From positions 37,332-101,331 of the forward strand of contig DF237283.1 of assembly GCA_000708835.1 (NCBI GenBank): a DNA stretch of 64,000 nt, read 5' to 3'. The stretch comes from Klebsormidium nitens. Lineage: Eukaryota; Streptophyta; Klebsormidiophyceae; Klebsormidiales; Klebsormidiaceae. The position numbers and the translations under genes were made by a program. The notes below the pieces were generated by a model, which ran no database searches, had not been told where the DNA came from, and was given only the letters and a program-made list of their open reading frames with translations. Shown one piece after another: positions 13,501-24,600 of this stretch (position 1 is its first letter; each line of letters opens with the position of its first letter).

Positions 13501-13538
13501 CAGATCTGATTTGTCAGATATCATACCAGAGGTCCTGA
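7597..13538 (+). CDS. Plastid-type SAM-dependent methyltransferase (class I, cyanobacterial type)
   Basis: Exons read as 7597-8331, 8926-9071, 9294-9424, about 10096 or 10108-10197, 11099-11248, 11681-11738, 12062-12162, 12615-12731, and 13188 to about 13343 or the stop at 13538. The start MASAFVASTTCA resembles a plastid transit peptide. After GIYRAPYDM and HFHWQPGGW comes DAMQRQTLVP, then the SAM-binding motif VLDLACGTGRF (motif I), VDLSPNYL, the ASAESLPFGDRSLD loop, VTCVYLFHELP and RVLEPGGIF. This order is that of class I methyltransferases of cyanobacterial ancestry kept in chloroplasts; the substrate is unknown. The exon from 9294 ends in phase 1 while the next starts in phase 0, so one short exon between 9425 and 10095 is probably missing from this model. 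The last exon may end at a GC donor after HLSK; the residues after that look non-coding. Confidence 0.8.
9135..9275 (+). repeat. Two decayed copies of acceptor plus start of methyltransferase exon 3
   Basis: The true acceptor and exon start at 9291-9322 read CAGACGGGGCATCTACCGGG and on. Two imperfect copies lie just upstream in the same intron and orientation, at about 9135-9166 (CAGACCGGGAGTAAGCACCG) and 9243-9275 (CAGACCGACGGTAATCACCG). Each is followed by GGCAGT where the exon has GGCACCGT. Both keep the CAG but not the reading frame. This is the same pattern seen many times in the KCBP gene. Confidence 0.65.
11369..11415 (+). repeat. Probable decayed copy of the 3' end of the 11099-11248 exon
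   Basis: The exon end and donor at about 11226-11270 (CCCGTCCGCACGG...ACGGGGTGAGTG) are echoed about 140 bases downstream by CCCGTCCGAAAG...CACGGGTGAGTA. The order of elements and the donor-like GGGTGAGT are kept. Similarity is weaker than for the intron-2 copies, so this is tentative. Confidence 0.4.
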
Positions 13539-14645
13539 TCACGTGGTAGGTCCTAGATGCTCACAGCTGAAGCCGAAATTGCACTCTCAGACCGGCTTCA
13601 TTAGCTGAAGATCGGACGGCTGTGACAGCGTTTTGGCCATCGGAGCGGGTCTGCGGTCCGCCTGATATTGTTTCATGCTCACCGCCAGCAAGTTCGGAAA
13701 GGTGGCTTTTCGTCTCAAAACCTGCCCTCCAGGTGATCTGGATGAAATGAGTCCACTCGGTTCAACGGTTTGGAAAAAAGTACTTGATATCTAATGTATC
13801 TTCTCGGAAGCTCTAGCGTGAGGATGTGACTAGATGGTGTAAGAACTTGTCGCGGGGTCTTCGAGGACGAAAGAATGGATCCGAAACATTCCTCCCTGAC
13901 AACGTATCAGTATCCTTTTTGATGTAGGTACTGTGCTTCCGAAAACAGTAACATTTCATAGCGTCATAAAGACATGGATCGCGCGGAAAATCGACTAACG
14001 TCGAGGGCTTGAAAACTACCTCCCTGTGAACAGATGGCGTAGCATGCTGAGGAACTTTGACGTGTCAAAATGAGTGACTAGTCTCCAAAGATCCCCCGAC
14101 AAATGAAGTTTAGATGTACATAAGATGAGTCCAAGCTTCGTATGTCTCGTTCTCCTCAAGTTGAAGCAGTTGCACCAATCGCACACAGATTTGAGTACGT
14201 GCCACTATTATATGAACACGCCAGTCAACGAATAGCATGCTGAAAGGATCCCTGAGGACGTGCGACTGTAGCCACCACGATAACCTATAGCTTCGCAACT
14301 TGATGATTGGCGCTACGGTACATGCAAAGCCCTATCGAGAGCACTAGTCATTGGAAAGCGATGCTTCGACTTGTGGATTTTTCGAGTCGTGTGCGATTGT
14401 CTTCAGACGAAGCGCCGGAAGCTGCTGTTGGCCCATCCTCCACCGAAACGGATGCGCAACTCAGCGACATACTCCAATCATTTGTTCGGCACTGCATTCA
14501 TAAAACCCATGCGCAATGGGCATTTCTACGTTTGCACCTGCAGATGTGAAGGTTTAGCAAGACCCACGTTCACAGGTGAAAGATGCCGTTTCAGTTATGC
14601 TATGTGAAGTACAACCACAAAATCTGAAAAAGCCTGCTAAAGTGC
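13539..14645. other. Intergenic region between convergent genes
   Basis: This space lies between the 3' ends of the methyltransferase (+) and the DUF4419 gene (-). The short frames here have no recognisable motifs. It presumably holds both 3' UTRs and polyadenylation sites, none of which I can point to with certainty. Confidence 0.6.
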
Positions 14646-16813
14646 TCAATCGGACTCTTTCTTCTCGGCCACTTTCTGGACGAGCCACCCCATGCAGGGC
14701 GCGACTCCCCCGTCCTCAGTCACCCTCACCCCGGGTAATCCGGCGATAAGCTGACAGTCGCTTATGGCCCCATGGTTATCGAGCTTGAAAGGGCACTTCA
14801 CATAACCCTCGGGAATGTCGCTCGCATCGGTTCTCCCCCGTGCAAAGTCTGCCTTTTGCAAACCGCCAGTGTATGGGAAGAAAAAGCGCACCCATCCCTT
14901 CAAAGAGTACTGCCCCCCCGACCCGTAGGATTCTCTTGTAAGGACCTGGCTCCACCATACGCTATCCGGTCTGCCCTCATACGTGCTCAGAAGCTGCTGC
15001 ACAACGGTCTCCAAATGGTCCAGCCACCAGTCGAGGCCGATATCCAATTGGCGGAGGCCACGTGTCTTCTCCAGGAGGCGCTGCCAGTCTTCTTGGGTGC
15101 CGTGCAGGGTCACCTGGTTCGGACGAGAAAGGTTTGGATAATCAGCGTACACCAGCGAGAAATGACGTCACCTCGGGGGTTTTGAATTCACGAAGAGAAG
15201 GCTTGCGAGCCTGCAACGAAACTGCCCTTGCAGTCTCAGCATTCATGCCGCCAGACTCTCTTACCAACTAGAAAGTCTTGTTTCCAACAATACGAGAGCC
15301 AAAGCCGGAAACTCAGAACTCTCATAATCAAATGTTGCTTCTGAGTTCTAAGGAACCTAGCCCGACGCTTTCGTCGGTTGAAAGGAGACGTCAGCTTCCC
15401 CACAATTGAGCCTTTCGACAGAGTCATTTCGAAAATACCAACGAAACGAAGGTAAGACCTCTGGACCAAATACGATCCGCAGCCGATCGGTTGAAGGCTT
15501 GCCGCTTATTTGTAACATGATTGAGAAAGCTTGAATAAGTAGTGGAGAAATCCACCTGGTAGAGGAGCACTTGAAATGATATAAGCTGATGAATTCCGAT
15601 AACTTCCTGATGGAAGCCATGAAGCAGTACTTCAGCTACAAGTTTGAGCTCTCCTGCGGAATCCCAAAGGCAAGTCGTCTCACAGAGGCCAAGCAGTCTT
15701 GGAGATGACGTCAGTGGTGGAGAAGTCGTTCGTCAGCAGCTGACCCGCCCCGGCCTTGACCTTCTTGTCCAGCTTCTGTGTGATAAGGGCGACGCACTTG
15801 GGCCAATCCAGCAGACGTGAGTCGCCTGCGCCAAGGAAGAGGGTGCAGGACGTAATTACACATGATTCCCAAATACTCTTCCTCATTGACTTTTTAATCC
15901 AATAAGGATGCCAAACTGTTCACTTGATGCGGTCTTCAGCTGACAAGGAAGCAATGCATATGGTGGTCAGCATAGCGATCCATTGTCATTGATCAATAAT
16001 AAATCCCGGCAAAATTTTACATGCAGTTCGACATTTGGCAAGTAGTTCCTTAGATGTTAAGGCCATGTGGAGTCCTTGTTGAACAAATGTTCCTTCACTT
16101 TGAACAAACACATCCGATTTGAGGACGCAACTGTGCTGCAGACATATCAGAAGCAGAGTAAAAGCCATTAAACATCTTGATATTCAAAACGTAACTTTGT
16201 CAAGATCATCTACCGCTCTTGTTCACTTGTTTTCAGTCGCAGATTCATGAGCGTCAAGAAAGGTGATAGTAAGCGAAGATAATCATATTGAATCTTTGTC
16301 TGGCAATATTCGAAAATTTCAGTTCGAGGCTCGCCTGGAAGGAAGGAAACATTCACGTTGACCGCAATTTCCTCCTGCCCGTCATGATCAACAAACACCC
16401 GCCGGTATTTCTCCGCGTTCTCTCCGTGCTGCAGATGTCTGCTGACGCCCTGACAGATCGTCAGCCACACGTCATCAGGTCTCAGGTGCAGGTGCAGGTG
16501 TCCACTGTACGCCTTCTCAAAGGCTGCCAGCAGACCATTGTTGCAGCCAGGCCTCTTGAGAACGTCCCCTGGCGAGCAGTCAAAGATGACGTCTTCCTGC
16601 TTCGGGCGCAGGAGCGAAATCCAGCAATTCTTCAGAGGCTCAACAAGGCCGGCGCACTGCCTTGTGTAGTCGCTCTTTGCGCGGCGGAGCTTTCCCTTCC
16701 GCGGCATATTTGCGCCACTCCTGCAGGTCAAACTTTGGTCGCTCGGCAGTGACCTCCGTGCAGGGAGTGAGAGTATCCAGCTCGATGTCGGACGCCAGAA
16801 CTTGGGTGCTCAT
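14646..16813 (-). CDS. DUF4419-domain protein gene, apparently broken by an inverted exon
   Basis: On the minus strand, 16813 to about 16290 encodes MSTQVLASD... and then NNGLLAAFEKAYSGHLHL, RPDDVWLTICQG and FVDHDGQEE, as in the N-terminal half of DUF4419. The exon from 15825 to about 15691 gives DWPKCVALI...LTNDFSTTDVISKT. The exon 15113-14646 gives VTLHGTQEDWQRLLEK...GWVRFFFP and the stop. The family's middle piece (LMEAMKQYFSYKF...CGIP) is missing from this strand but lies on the plus strand at 15601-15669. A second fault is a change of frame near 16650-16700, between ERLHK and the LKNCW frame, without a plausible intron. As it stands the gene cannot make a normal product, so it is a pseudogene, a rearranged allele or an assembly artefact. 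The biochemical role of the family is not established. Confidence 0.7.
15601..15691 (+). other. Inverted exon segment of the DUF4419 gene
   Basis: Plus-strand 15601-15669 encodes NFLMEAMKQYFSYKF followed by ELSCGIPK and then AAG|GCAAGT, a classic GC-type 5' splice site. This is the DUF4419 piece expected between FSTTDVISKT (minus, near 15700) and VTLHG (minus, 15113). Turning 15601 to about 15691 around would place it in frame between them, with a phase-0 donor meeting the phase-0 acceptor at 15113. The flanks fit a simple inversion of about 90 bases. No second, minus-strand copy of the exon is visible nearby. Confidence 0.7.
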
Positions 16814-17919
16814 TGCTTCCTCTATTTTATCTGGCGCACTGTCTGTAGAAATTGGGTGCTTCAAGAGCTCGCGAATATGGTTCCATGCACCACAGAAACC
16901 GTCTTATTCAAAACAAAGTTGACTAAGGAGAGAGCCCGGGGAAAGGGTAGGGTCAATTTTGGATTAGGGTGGGTACGACTGCGGAGCGCGTCGTTTCTTG
17001 CTTTAGATCTTTTGGTTTGTTCGATCTCCCGAGCAAAATCCATTGTCAACTTCAAGCACCTCTTTATCTGCCGAAGGGTGACGTACACTGACGTTACGGG
17101 TACGTACCAGGGCTGCAAACCCGGCCCGCTCTGATTGGCCCGACTCGACCACTGCAGCTGACGTGTCACGCAGTTACTGGTTACTGAAGACCATCAATTC
17201 CTGTACGCATCTGTTATCATCCTTGATTTTTGCGCCCTGACAGTATTGGACGGTCCAGATCGCCTCTCGCAGAGAATTGACGGCCAGAGAGCGTAAAGAA
17301 ATGTGGCGGCAGATCTGATGAAAACTGCAACATGACGACTTTCCTAGCCATAGTATCACTTCCTGCCTTTACTCCAGTAATGTGCACCGCTTCAGCGTGT
17401 TCAGTACGTACGTCCAGAACCGATTTGCATCCTTGTGTATGATGGTTTTTATAACAATAATGTACTTGCACATTCTGATTGATCCCAATATAGTATGCTT
17501 TTTGAAGGCGACCGCTGGCAACACATGCGAAGCGGTGGCAGTACCAGCAGACAAGTTGCATCCTTACATATCTGAGTAAGGCAAGTGAAACATACGTTTT
17601 TGACATGGGTCCTCACTCGCAGTTATACTTATCCTTGTTATAAATACAATGCTGTGGATGTAACTTCAGCCTATGATATCGATTTTGGGCGCTCATCGGT
17701 ACCATGATGTGAGGGGTCCGGAAGAAACCTCCCTACGAGGTTTTTGCAAACGGCAGATTTGCACCATGAAAACCCTGTTCAAAGCAGTGCACTAATTATT
17801 GCTCCTACTTAACCACTTCTTAATCAGTCCCGTTCCCGAGGCTGCTTTTTCCGCTACTCCGACCCGTTTCTGCGAACATTGACAGCAATTTGGAGCGCGC
17901 TAGCATCCACTCGCTAATC
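16814..17919. other. Intergenic region with one dispersed GGTGGGTACG element
   Basis: Upstream of the DUF4419 gene and downstream of the membrane-protein gene I see no supported coding region. The minus-strand frame at 17217-17606 has no family resemblance and coding-unlike composition. A short dispersed repeat copy lies at 16936-16995 (see that entry). Confidence 0.55.
16936..16995 (+). repeat. Dispersed ~60-bp GGTGGGTACG element, copy 1
   Basis: GGATTAGGGTGGGTACGACT followed by GCGGAGCG. Related copies lie at 33786-33855 and 47572-47640. All share TTA-G-GGTGGGTACG, a few variable bases and CGGAGCG, with a G-rich lead-in. No coding capacity; the nature of the element is unknown. Confidence 0.55.
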
Positions 17920-19635
17920 CTAAACTCCCGACGTCCAGTCCCCGGGCGACAGCCGCTCGTCGAAGTCCGCCAGCATCTGCTTATTCAGCTCCTCGTTGTG
18001 CTCTTCCGCCGCCTTATGCTCGAGCGCCTCCTCATACGCGATCGTCTGCCTGCGCAGCAGCAACGTCAGCACGGACACCGCCAGGCTCATTTGGACGGGC
18101 CGTCCGAACAGCGTCCGAACAAAGGATGCGCCGAGGTTTGAGAGTTTAGCGCCGCGGATGGCCTGGCCGGCGACACGTGTCAGCGGGAGGACGAACGGCG
18201 CCGCCTGGAGAAGGGCCCGCCAGGATTGTGTAAACAGTTCCCACTTGGGGATTGGCAGCGGAAGCGGAACGCCGAACGGCAGCGGAAGGAGCACCACGCG
18301 CGAGAAGTCCAGTGTGAATGCGTACGGGTGCAGGCGCCAGTTGAGCACCGGGCAGAGCGCGCATAGGAAGTCGGCCGCGAAGCGCGCGTCCCAGCTGACG
18401 TCACAAGGGGGAAGGCGCGCGCGCGCCGCGCGCGCCATGGTCTCCAGAAAGCGGAAGACGTCCCACAGGAGACTGGCTGCGAGGGCGGCGCAGAGGGCGA
18501 CCTCGAAGCGAGCGGCGAGGGGGCCGTGGAGCCACGTGGCAGCGTTTGCTTGGGAGAGAGAGAGGGAGAGGAACGGAAGGGGCTGCGGGAGAGCGAGAAA
18601 GCACACCGCGTTGAAGAGGAGTACCAGGGTGTCGAGCGCGAACGGGTCTGTAACGCAGTAGTGGAGCGCCTTGAGCTGCGTTACGAACTGGGTGCGGACC
18701 GTGATGGCGTACAGGATGCCCGTGAGGAGGGGCTTGAACACCAGCTGCGCAGCCCCCCTGAAAAGATACGCGGGGAACAAGTTTGAGGGAGGGGTGCTGC
18801 TGGGGGGGTCAATTGGGCTGGGCAGAAGGAGGGGGGGCTTGAGCTGCGACTTCCCTGTGATGGATTTGTAGTAGAACGTCTTCTTGCGCTTGGGGTCGAA
18901 GAGGTTGTGCCATTCTGGAGGCAGGCGTTTGTCACGCGGCTGGAACTGCCCCGCCTCTGCGGCCCGCTCTAGTTCGTACCAGACGATCACCCGCGCGGCA
19001 GTCAGCCAGGTCAAGCAGGTCAGGATAATGTGGGGAAACCACGTGGCGGCCTCCAAGCTGAAGGAGAAACCGATGAAGCAGGCGAACAAGAGCCCGGTCA
19101 CAGACACAGCCGACCACAGAACAGTCAGTGGAGTGGGGCCCCATTTGGTCGGGGGTTGGTGCCCCGAGCTGTCAGAGTCCTTTGGGCTTGTTTGGCCCAA
19201 CCCCTCAAACGCTGAACAAGTCTGCTTGACCCTCTTCGGCGTGTCGGTGGTGCGGATGCTAGGTGACGTTAGGAAACGAGAAGCTGACGCGGAGCTTGGA
19301 CTGATTTTGTTCAAAGTGTGAAACCTTGCGTCCTTTGAGCGGCTTTGGAAAAAGAGAGCTGGAATGCTGCCAGCAGGCGACAATGAAGCGTCACGCGAGC
19401 AAGAAGACGTTTTCGTCATAGATCGTGTATGCCTCCCCCTTTGGATGGTCTGCTTGACGATCTGCGGTGGACAAAGATCCCACTGCTTTGTGAGAGCGTG
19501 TTGAGAAGGGGGCAAGCGTTCTGCATATTGTTGTGCGCTAATGCGTGCGCCACTTGACTGCGGCTGCAAATCATGGTGCAACACTGCAGCCTGTCCCAAC
19601 GCAATGCTGCGTCTGCTGATGGATGCGGCCGCCAT
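17920..19635 (-). CDS. Unrecognised multi-pass membrane protein with a WW-like motif
   Basis: A single uninterrupted frame of 571 codons. The ATG at 19635 lies in a good context (GGATGGCG). Residues 1-165 are Ser/Thr/Gln-rich and may include an organelle presequence. Hydrophobic segments follow near 166-195 and 200-220. Residues 238-268 read LPPEWHNLFDPKRKKTFYYK, then SITGKSQLKPP: a WW-domain pattern (LPxxW, central aromatic pair, TG, final P) with Leu where the second Trp would be. Several more hydrophobic stretches lie between 300 and 480, and the C-terminus is charged and helical (EALEHKAAEEHNEEL). No family is recognised. An intronless gene is unusual beside its intron-rich neighbours. 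Coding status rests on frame length and ordered hydrophobicity. Confidence 0.7.
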   Translation of the reverse strand: MAAASISRRSIALGQAAVLHHDLQPQSSGARISAQQYAERLPPSQHALTKQWDLCPPQIVKQTIQRGRHTRSMTKTSSCSRDASLSPAGSIPALFFQSRSKDARFHTLNKISPSSASASRFLTSPSIRTTDTPKRVKQTCSAFEGLGQTSPKDSDSSGHQPPTKWGPTPLTVLWSAVSVTGLLFACFIGFSFSLEAATWFPHIILTCLTWLTAARVIVWYELERAAEAGQFQPRDKRLPPEWHNLFDPKRKKTFYYKSITGKSQLKPPLLLPSPIDPPSSTPPSNLFPAYLFRGAAQLVFKPLLTGILYAITVRTQFVTQLKALHYCVTDPFALDTLVLLFNAVCFLALPQPLPFLSLSLSQANAATWLHGPLAARFEVALCAALAASLLWDVFRFLETMARAARARLPPCDVSWDARFAADFLCALCPVLNWRLHPYAFTLDFSRVVLLPLPFGVPLPLPIPKWELFTQSWRALLQAAPFVLPLTRVAGQAIRGAKLSNLGASFVRTLFGRPVQMSLAVSVLTLLLRRQTIAYEEALEHKAAEEHNEELNKQMLADFDERLSPGDWTSGV

Positions 19636-21615
19636 CCTGATGTGCGCCTACATGCTCCTGTATCCTACCACTGCCAGGTTAGAGAAATGATCATGATGCG
19701 CGCAACGCAAGCTTCCACTCTAACGGCGCGGCCGGCCTGCGGAATGTGCGGGCGGCGCGGCCGCTGCCGCTCTCCCGTGTTAAGTTCGATCGCGCAAATT
19801 GCCAGGGTTTGACTCCGCCATCGACGGTCATCGTGATTGATATGCTACTCCGTTGGATGGATTGCAATCTTCGAATCCAGCGGTTCTCGGAGCACAAGGG
19901 TTTTGCGTATTGAAGTCGATCCTAGACCATTCGATCCATCTCATCCGGCGGTTCAAGATGCACTGAGGGGACGCCCGCGCCAAGGAAAATACAAATTTGA
20001 GTGAGCGCGAGACTCCGACTGGCGCGGAAACAGGTGTTTCCAGCGTGCGGGCAGCCCACATTCCCTCCAGTTTCGCTGGAGCCTACCTAGCCTCAATTTT
20101 CTGAGTTCGTGAAGGATGTTGGCCAAGGATGAAAAACAAAGTCAGATACGGTTTTGGGATACCGTATTTGGCAGGTGCCTGATGAAGAGTCAAACGCCCA
20201 TGCAGACTTCTGAGAAGGGTGCAGTGTTGGATATTTCTTCAGCCTTCAGATTTAGAAGCTGATCTGGACATCATTCAGGGGAATAGAGTGGTGCACTTGC
20301 CAGGGTGAGTAGTTAGGCGGCAACTGAGGGCGCTCTAGATAGTTCACAATTCTCTCGGGAAAGGAGTGCTGGTCTGTTGAATGGTGTGAGGGAGGTGTTA
20401 AGCATCCGGCGGCCGCGCCAATTGCACCACCCCCTGGAAGGAAGGATCACTGAGACTGATCAAGAGTGCCACTTGATCAGGAGTGAAATGCTGTAAGCGG
20501 ATGCGGGACGCGTTTGAGAGCAATGCAGATGCACTAAGCGTGCACTGAAGCAATCAGCCTTACTCACAAGCATTCCGCTCTTTCTGCGCTAATTGGTTCC
20601 ATCACTCACCTTTGTGCACTCACTCCAAGCGTCCAGCAGACTGTATGTTAGCGCCAGTCTGATCGATCATTACGACTCCAGTGTCAACAGCCAGCTACCC
20701 AATTGCCTCTTCTGAGGTCACAATCAAACACCTTCTGGCTCCGGCATGTGGACACTGCTCCACAAACTTCTGAGCTTTGCTTTTTCCCGCCGCTGCGCAT
20801 GAGGTCCAGTGACTTTGCGGTCGAACGCTCAATTTGAGTCGATCATCAGAACAGGCCAGCTGTGGAGACTTCTGAGAGACTCCTCACAGCGAGCAAGCAA
20901 GGTTAGTTCACAATTGCATCGGTGTGGCAGTTTAGAAGTTGCTGGCATCAGGTGTGCACTGATGCTATCTTCACTGCTTTGGGTTTGTCGTCTGGAGTAG
21001 AGAATTGGATCTGGTTCAAGCAGAAGGATATTGTCAGCTATTGTAAGCGCTCTTTGGGTTTGATTAAGAGACTAACGCTGGCTTCAGGATCATGACAAGG
21101 ACTTTTCAGCTGCTTTGAAGTATATCAGCAGTCACACTGCTTGGCCATGCAATCAAACATGCCCATGTGCTTCATTCATGTCTGGACTTTCGAAAGGTTT
21201 GATGAGCGGTGCTTATGATCTTTGAAAGGCCAGAGCAAACTCAAGTGCTCTTGGTCTGGAAATGCTGTTTCGGTGTCTCAATGCATTCTAACGGGAAAGT
21301 TTGAAAGGTGGGGTTTACATGGTTACGACCACCTCCATGGAATCGTCCTATGAACAGGCTGTTTGACACAGGGCACGGATTGTGTTGAACACTTGCTGAA
21401 CAGGATGCTCAAGGTTCTTCCACACAGTTTGCCTGTTTAGGTGGATCAATGCTGATGGTCTCAAAGGGTCAAGGTGATGTACTGTCTGAACAAGCTTTGG
21501 GTCACTAGTTCACAGAGCAGCATCGGCTGCCACTGATTGTGCCAGAGCTATCAGATTCCCTGAGGTTTGCTTCCTTTTTCCTCACAGGTTGCTTATACGC
21601 TAATAAAGGAGCCAG
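19636..21615. other. Intergenic region between divergent genes
   Basis: This region separates the membrane-protein gene (-) from the E2F gene (+), so both promoters must lie here. Only short frames are present, none with recognisable features. No clear core promoter element could be assigned. Confidence 0.55.
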
Positions 21616-24600
21616 ATGGGGTCGCACGCTGAAAGGAGCTCGCAAGACGACTTCCCTCTAGCCTTCAAATGCGGCCGCCGGCGGACCAGCTTTCCCCCGC
21701 CGAGCCAACTGGACCTCCCCACCCTAGTTACTCCAAAGGCAGCCACCGTCGCCGGAGCGCCGGCCCCGAAGGCTGATGCCACCACAACTGGCAGCCAACC
21801 AGGTTGTGACACCTGGCAGAGCGTGGAGGCACCAGAGCCTAGCATAGGCAATTCTCTGCCCGTTGACGAGGGGTCCAGCCAGGAGCATGTTGAGAGCACG
21901 CAGCTAGAAGAGAGGCCGGAGAGGACATCGCTAGCAGCGAAGAGAAAGACCTTTTCAGGGGGTCCTGCCGCAGATTGTATGTCGGGTCCCCTAGAGGATC
22001 AGGGGCACTTGGAACCGTTTCCGCCGAACGGTGTCAAGCGGCTCAGGGTAGGGCACGCCCTTCAGCTGCTTGACACCAACCTTCCGACGCTCCGCCCGGG
22101 GAGTGCTCTTTCCAAGGCAAACCCTTCAGAGCTTCCAGCGGCTAGCGCGTCAGAGGGGCCTGCTGAGGTCAGTGCCGATGTCAGCGGACGTCGCGGGAAG
22201 GGCCGGAAGGGGGGAGTTCCTAAGGTGCCCGTAAAGGAGGAGGATGGGGGCGAGTCGGACTCGATTGCGGAGGAGGGGGGGCTGGCATACTGTCGGAAGG
22301 AGAAGTCTCTTGGGCTGCTATGTGACAAGTAAGTATGCACTCCCTGTGGGGTTAATCGAGAGTCTGGCAATAATAAGCCAAGTGGGAACTCCACGTTTGG
22401 ACAAAAGTGTTGCAAGGTTTGTGTGGGCGAATGCTGTACAGAGGCTAGAGAAGAGTAGCTGTTGCAGCTTGTTGAGGATTGAGGCGGATGACCAGAAAGG
22501 TTGAAGTAGCAATCCTCCTTGCATATGTCAAGGCACAGCTGATTCTGACAAGATTCGATACACTCTTCATGCCCAGGAGGCTTACCAAGCTCAGCCAAGC
22601 AACCCATCGAGCTGCCAGTCCTCCCAGCACAGGTCGCTCATAGATATAAGTTTCTAGTGTCCAGCCAATAAAGGTTCAGGGAAGGCTGCTTCCTAACTGA
22701 GTAGCACTCTTAAGCAACCTTTCCTTAAAACACCACTATAAGTGACTGGACTCCACGTCCTTTGCAGCTTCATGAGCATGTACACAAGTGCCCAGTACGA
22801 GTTCGTGATCCTCGACGACGCAGCAAGGAAACTAGGTTAGCAACTGAATTTCGAGCTCAACTCTTTCACAATGGTATCCTTCTGCTAGATGTTTAGAGAG
22901 CCCTCGATAAAAAGGTGACGGCTTGTGACTGTTAAAGCTGAGAGGATGAAACATGCAGCTTTGAAAGGTTTCTATAACAGTTCAAAAGAGACCCAGCTTT
23001 TTAGGACACCTGGAACTATGACGGCAGAAAGGTTGGTTCAACCGTAAAGTCACAATTCAACCATGAAGTCACAATTGCTTCTCATCTCTGCAATGAAGTG
23101 CCACAAACCAACAACTGGGTGCTGGGTCATTCTGAGAGCCAGATTACATAATTGCTGTAACCTGATAACGTCTGCTTTCCTGACTCTGAACTTCTGTTTT
23201 GCAGGGGTTGAGAGGCGCCGCATCTATGACATCGTCAATGTTCTCGAAAGCATGCAGGTGTGACTCTGTTCCCTTATGCTATTGCTAAGCTCGTCTTTCC
23301 AGTTGGGGTCCAACTGCTTCTGGGCTTGTGTCGCTCCCTGCTATTTCTTTGTTACAACTGTGAGCTGGGAAAAAAGCTAGCGCCTCATTGCTCGCTATTC
23401 TTCCTAGGGCCGGCAAGTGTACCTCAAAACCTTGAGATGCCTCCCACTATGTTCTGACGGCAATGAAGTGCAAGGCAATCGCACTACCATCTCCATCCGT
23501 CCTTTTTTAACGGAATATCTCCCAATCCGTATGGCAATCCAAAGCCTCATATCTCGTAGGGGGTATTGTAGGGGTCAGCAACGTGACTTTCGATCCTGAA
23601 TACTCCTTGATCCACTTCCACTACGATATCTCCTCAGCGGGTGATCGAGAGTGAAGATAGGTTCTGACTTGAGAGACTCAAACACCAGCTGCTCCTTGTA
23701 CTCTTGCTTCTAAGCCTTTGGCGTGGTTTCTGACTGCCCTTTCCTGCTGCTGTTTTCCTTCAGGTGGTCGTTCGGAAGGCGAAGAACCGGTACACGTGGC
23801 ACGGCCTTGACAATCTGCCGTGCGCACTCGCTCAGATGAAGGTAAGTTGCACCGCACTGCATGTACAGATCCTACGGGAAAGGACTCAGAACGGAAGAAG
23901 TCAAACTCGGGGAACCTTGCTTGAATCATTCCGGCAAAGCGATCATCGCTTCTCCCAAGCCCACAAGTTAGAACGGTTCGTGAGTGCTTCGGCCACAGCT
24001 AAATTCCAACTCTGTGGCAATAGCAGTGATGAACCCGTAAGGCCAGAGGTTTTGTTACATCGCTTGCTGACTAAGCTATCCGCTCCGCTTTTAGGAGGAT
24101 GCGTTGCGGAAGGAGGGCGGGCTGGCGCAAGCGTCAGCAATAGCGTCAGCGCTCAGTCGCGAGCGCTCGATGGTCAGTTGCTCAAGCCTTCTCTCGCTCG
24201 TTTTCTTCTCGCTTTTAGTCGCCTGGATTTGGTTATTCGCCCTAGTTTCCCTAGCTTCTTGAGAGTGGTCTCCATGATGTTTATTCAAAAACAAAATGAT
24301 TTTGGAAGACTGGCGCAGGCTTCTCACGAGGTGCTCTCATTGTTAGGACGAAGCATCTGTCTCACGACGAACGAAAGCACCTGTCTTCTTGCCGGCGGAA
24401 AGCTGAACGGATCTGCGTCGACTTTCGTAGTCCTGTGTTTCGCTGCCCGTTCGACGCGTCTGAAAATGCCAGAAGCTTCTGTCTTCGGACCTTCTGAAAA
24501 GCCAGGACTACCTTCAATCCTCAGTTCTTTTGACGTGCTTGCCCATAAGTCTCGAAAGCGGCCGTCATGCAAGCAAACGCCCACGAAAAGCACCAAGCAA

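Noticed and set aside
17217-17606. Minus-strand frame of 129 codons
   Set aside because: Sparse hydrophobic and Cys/His content without a family pattern or supporting splice sites.
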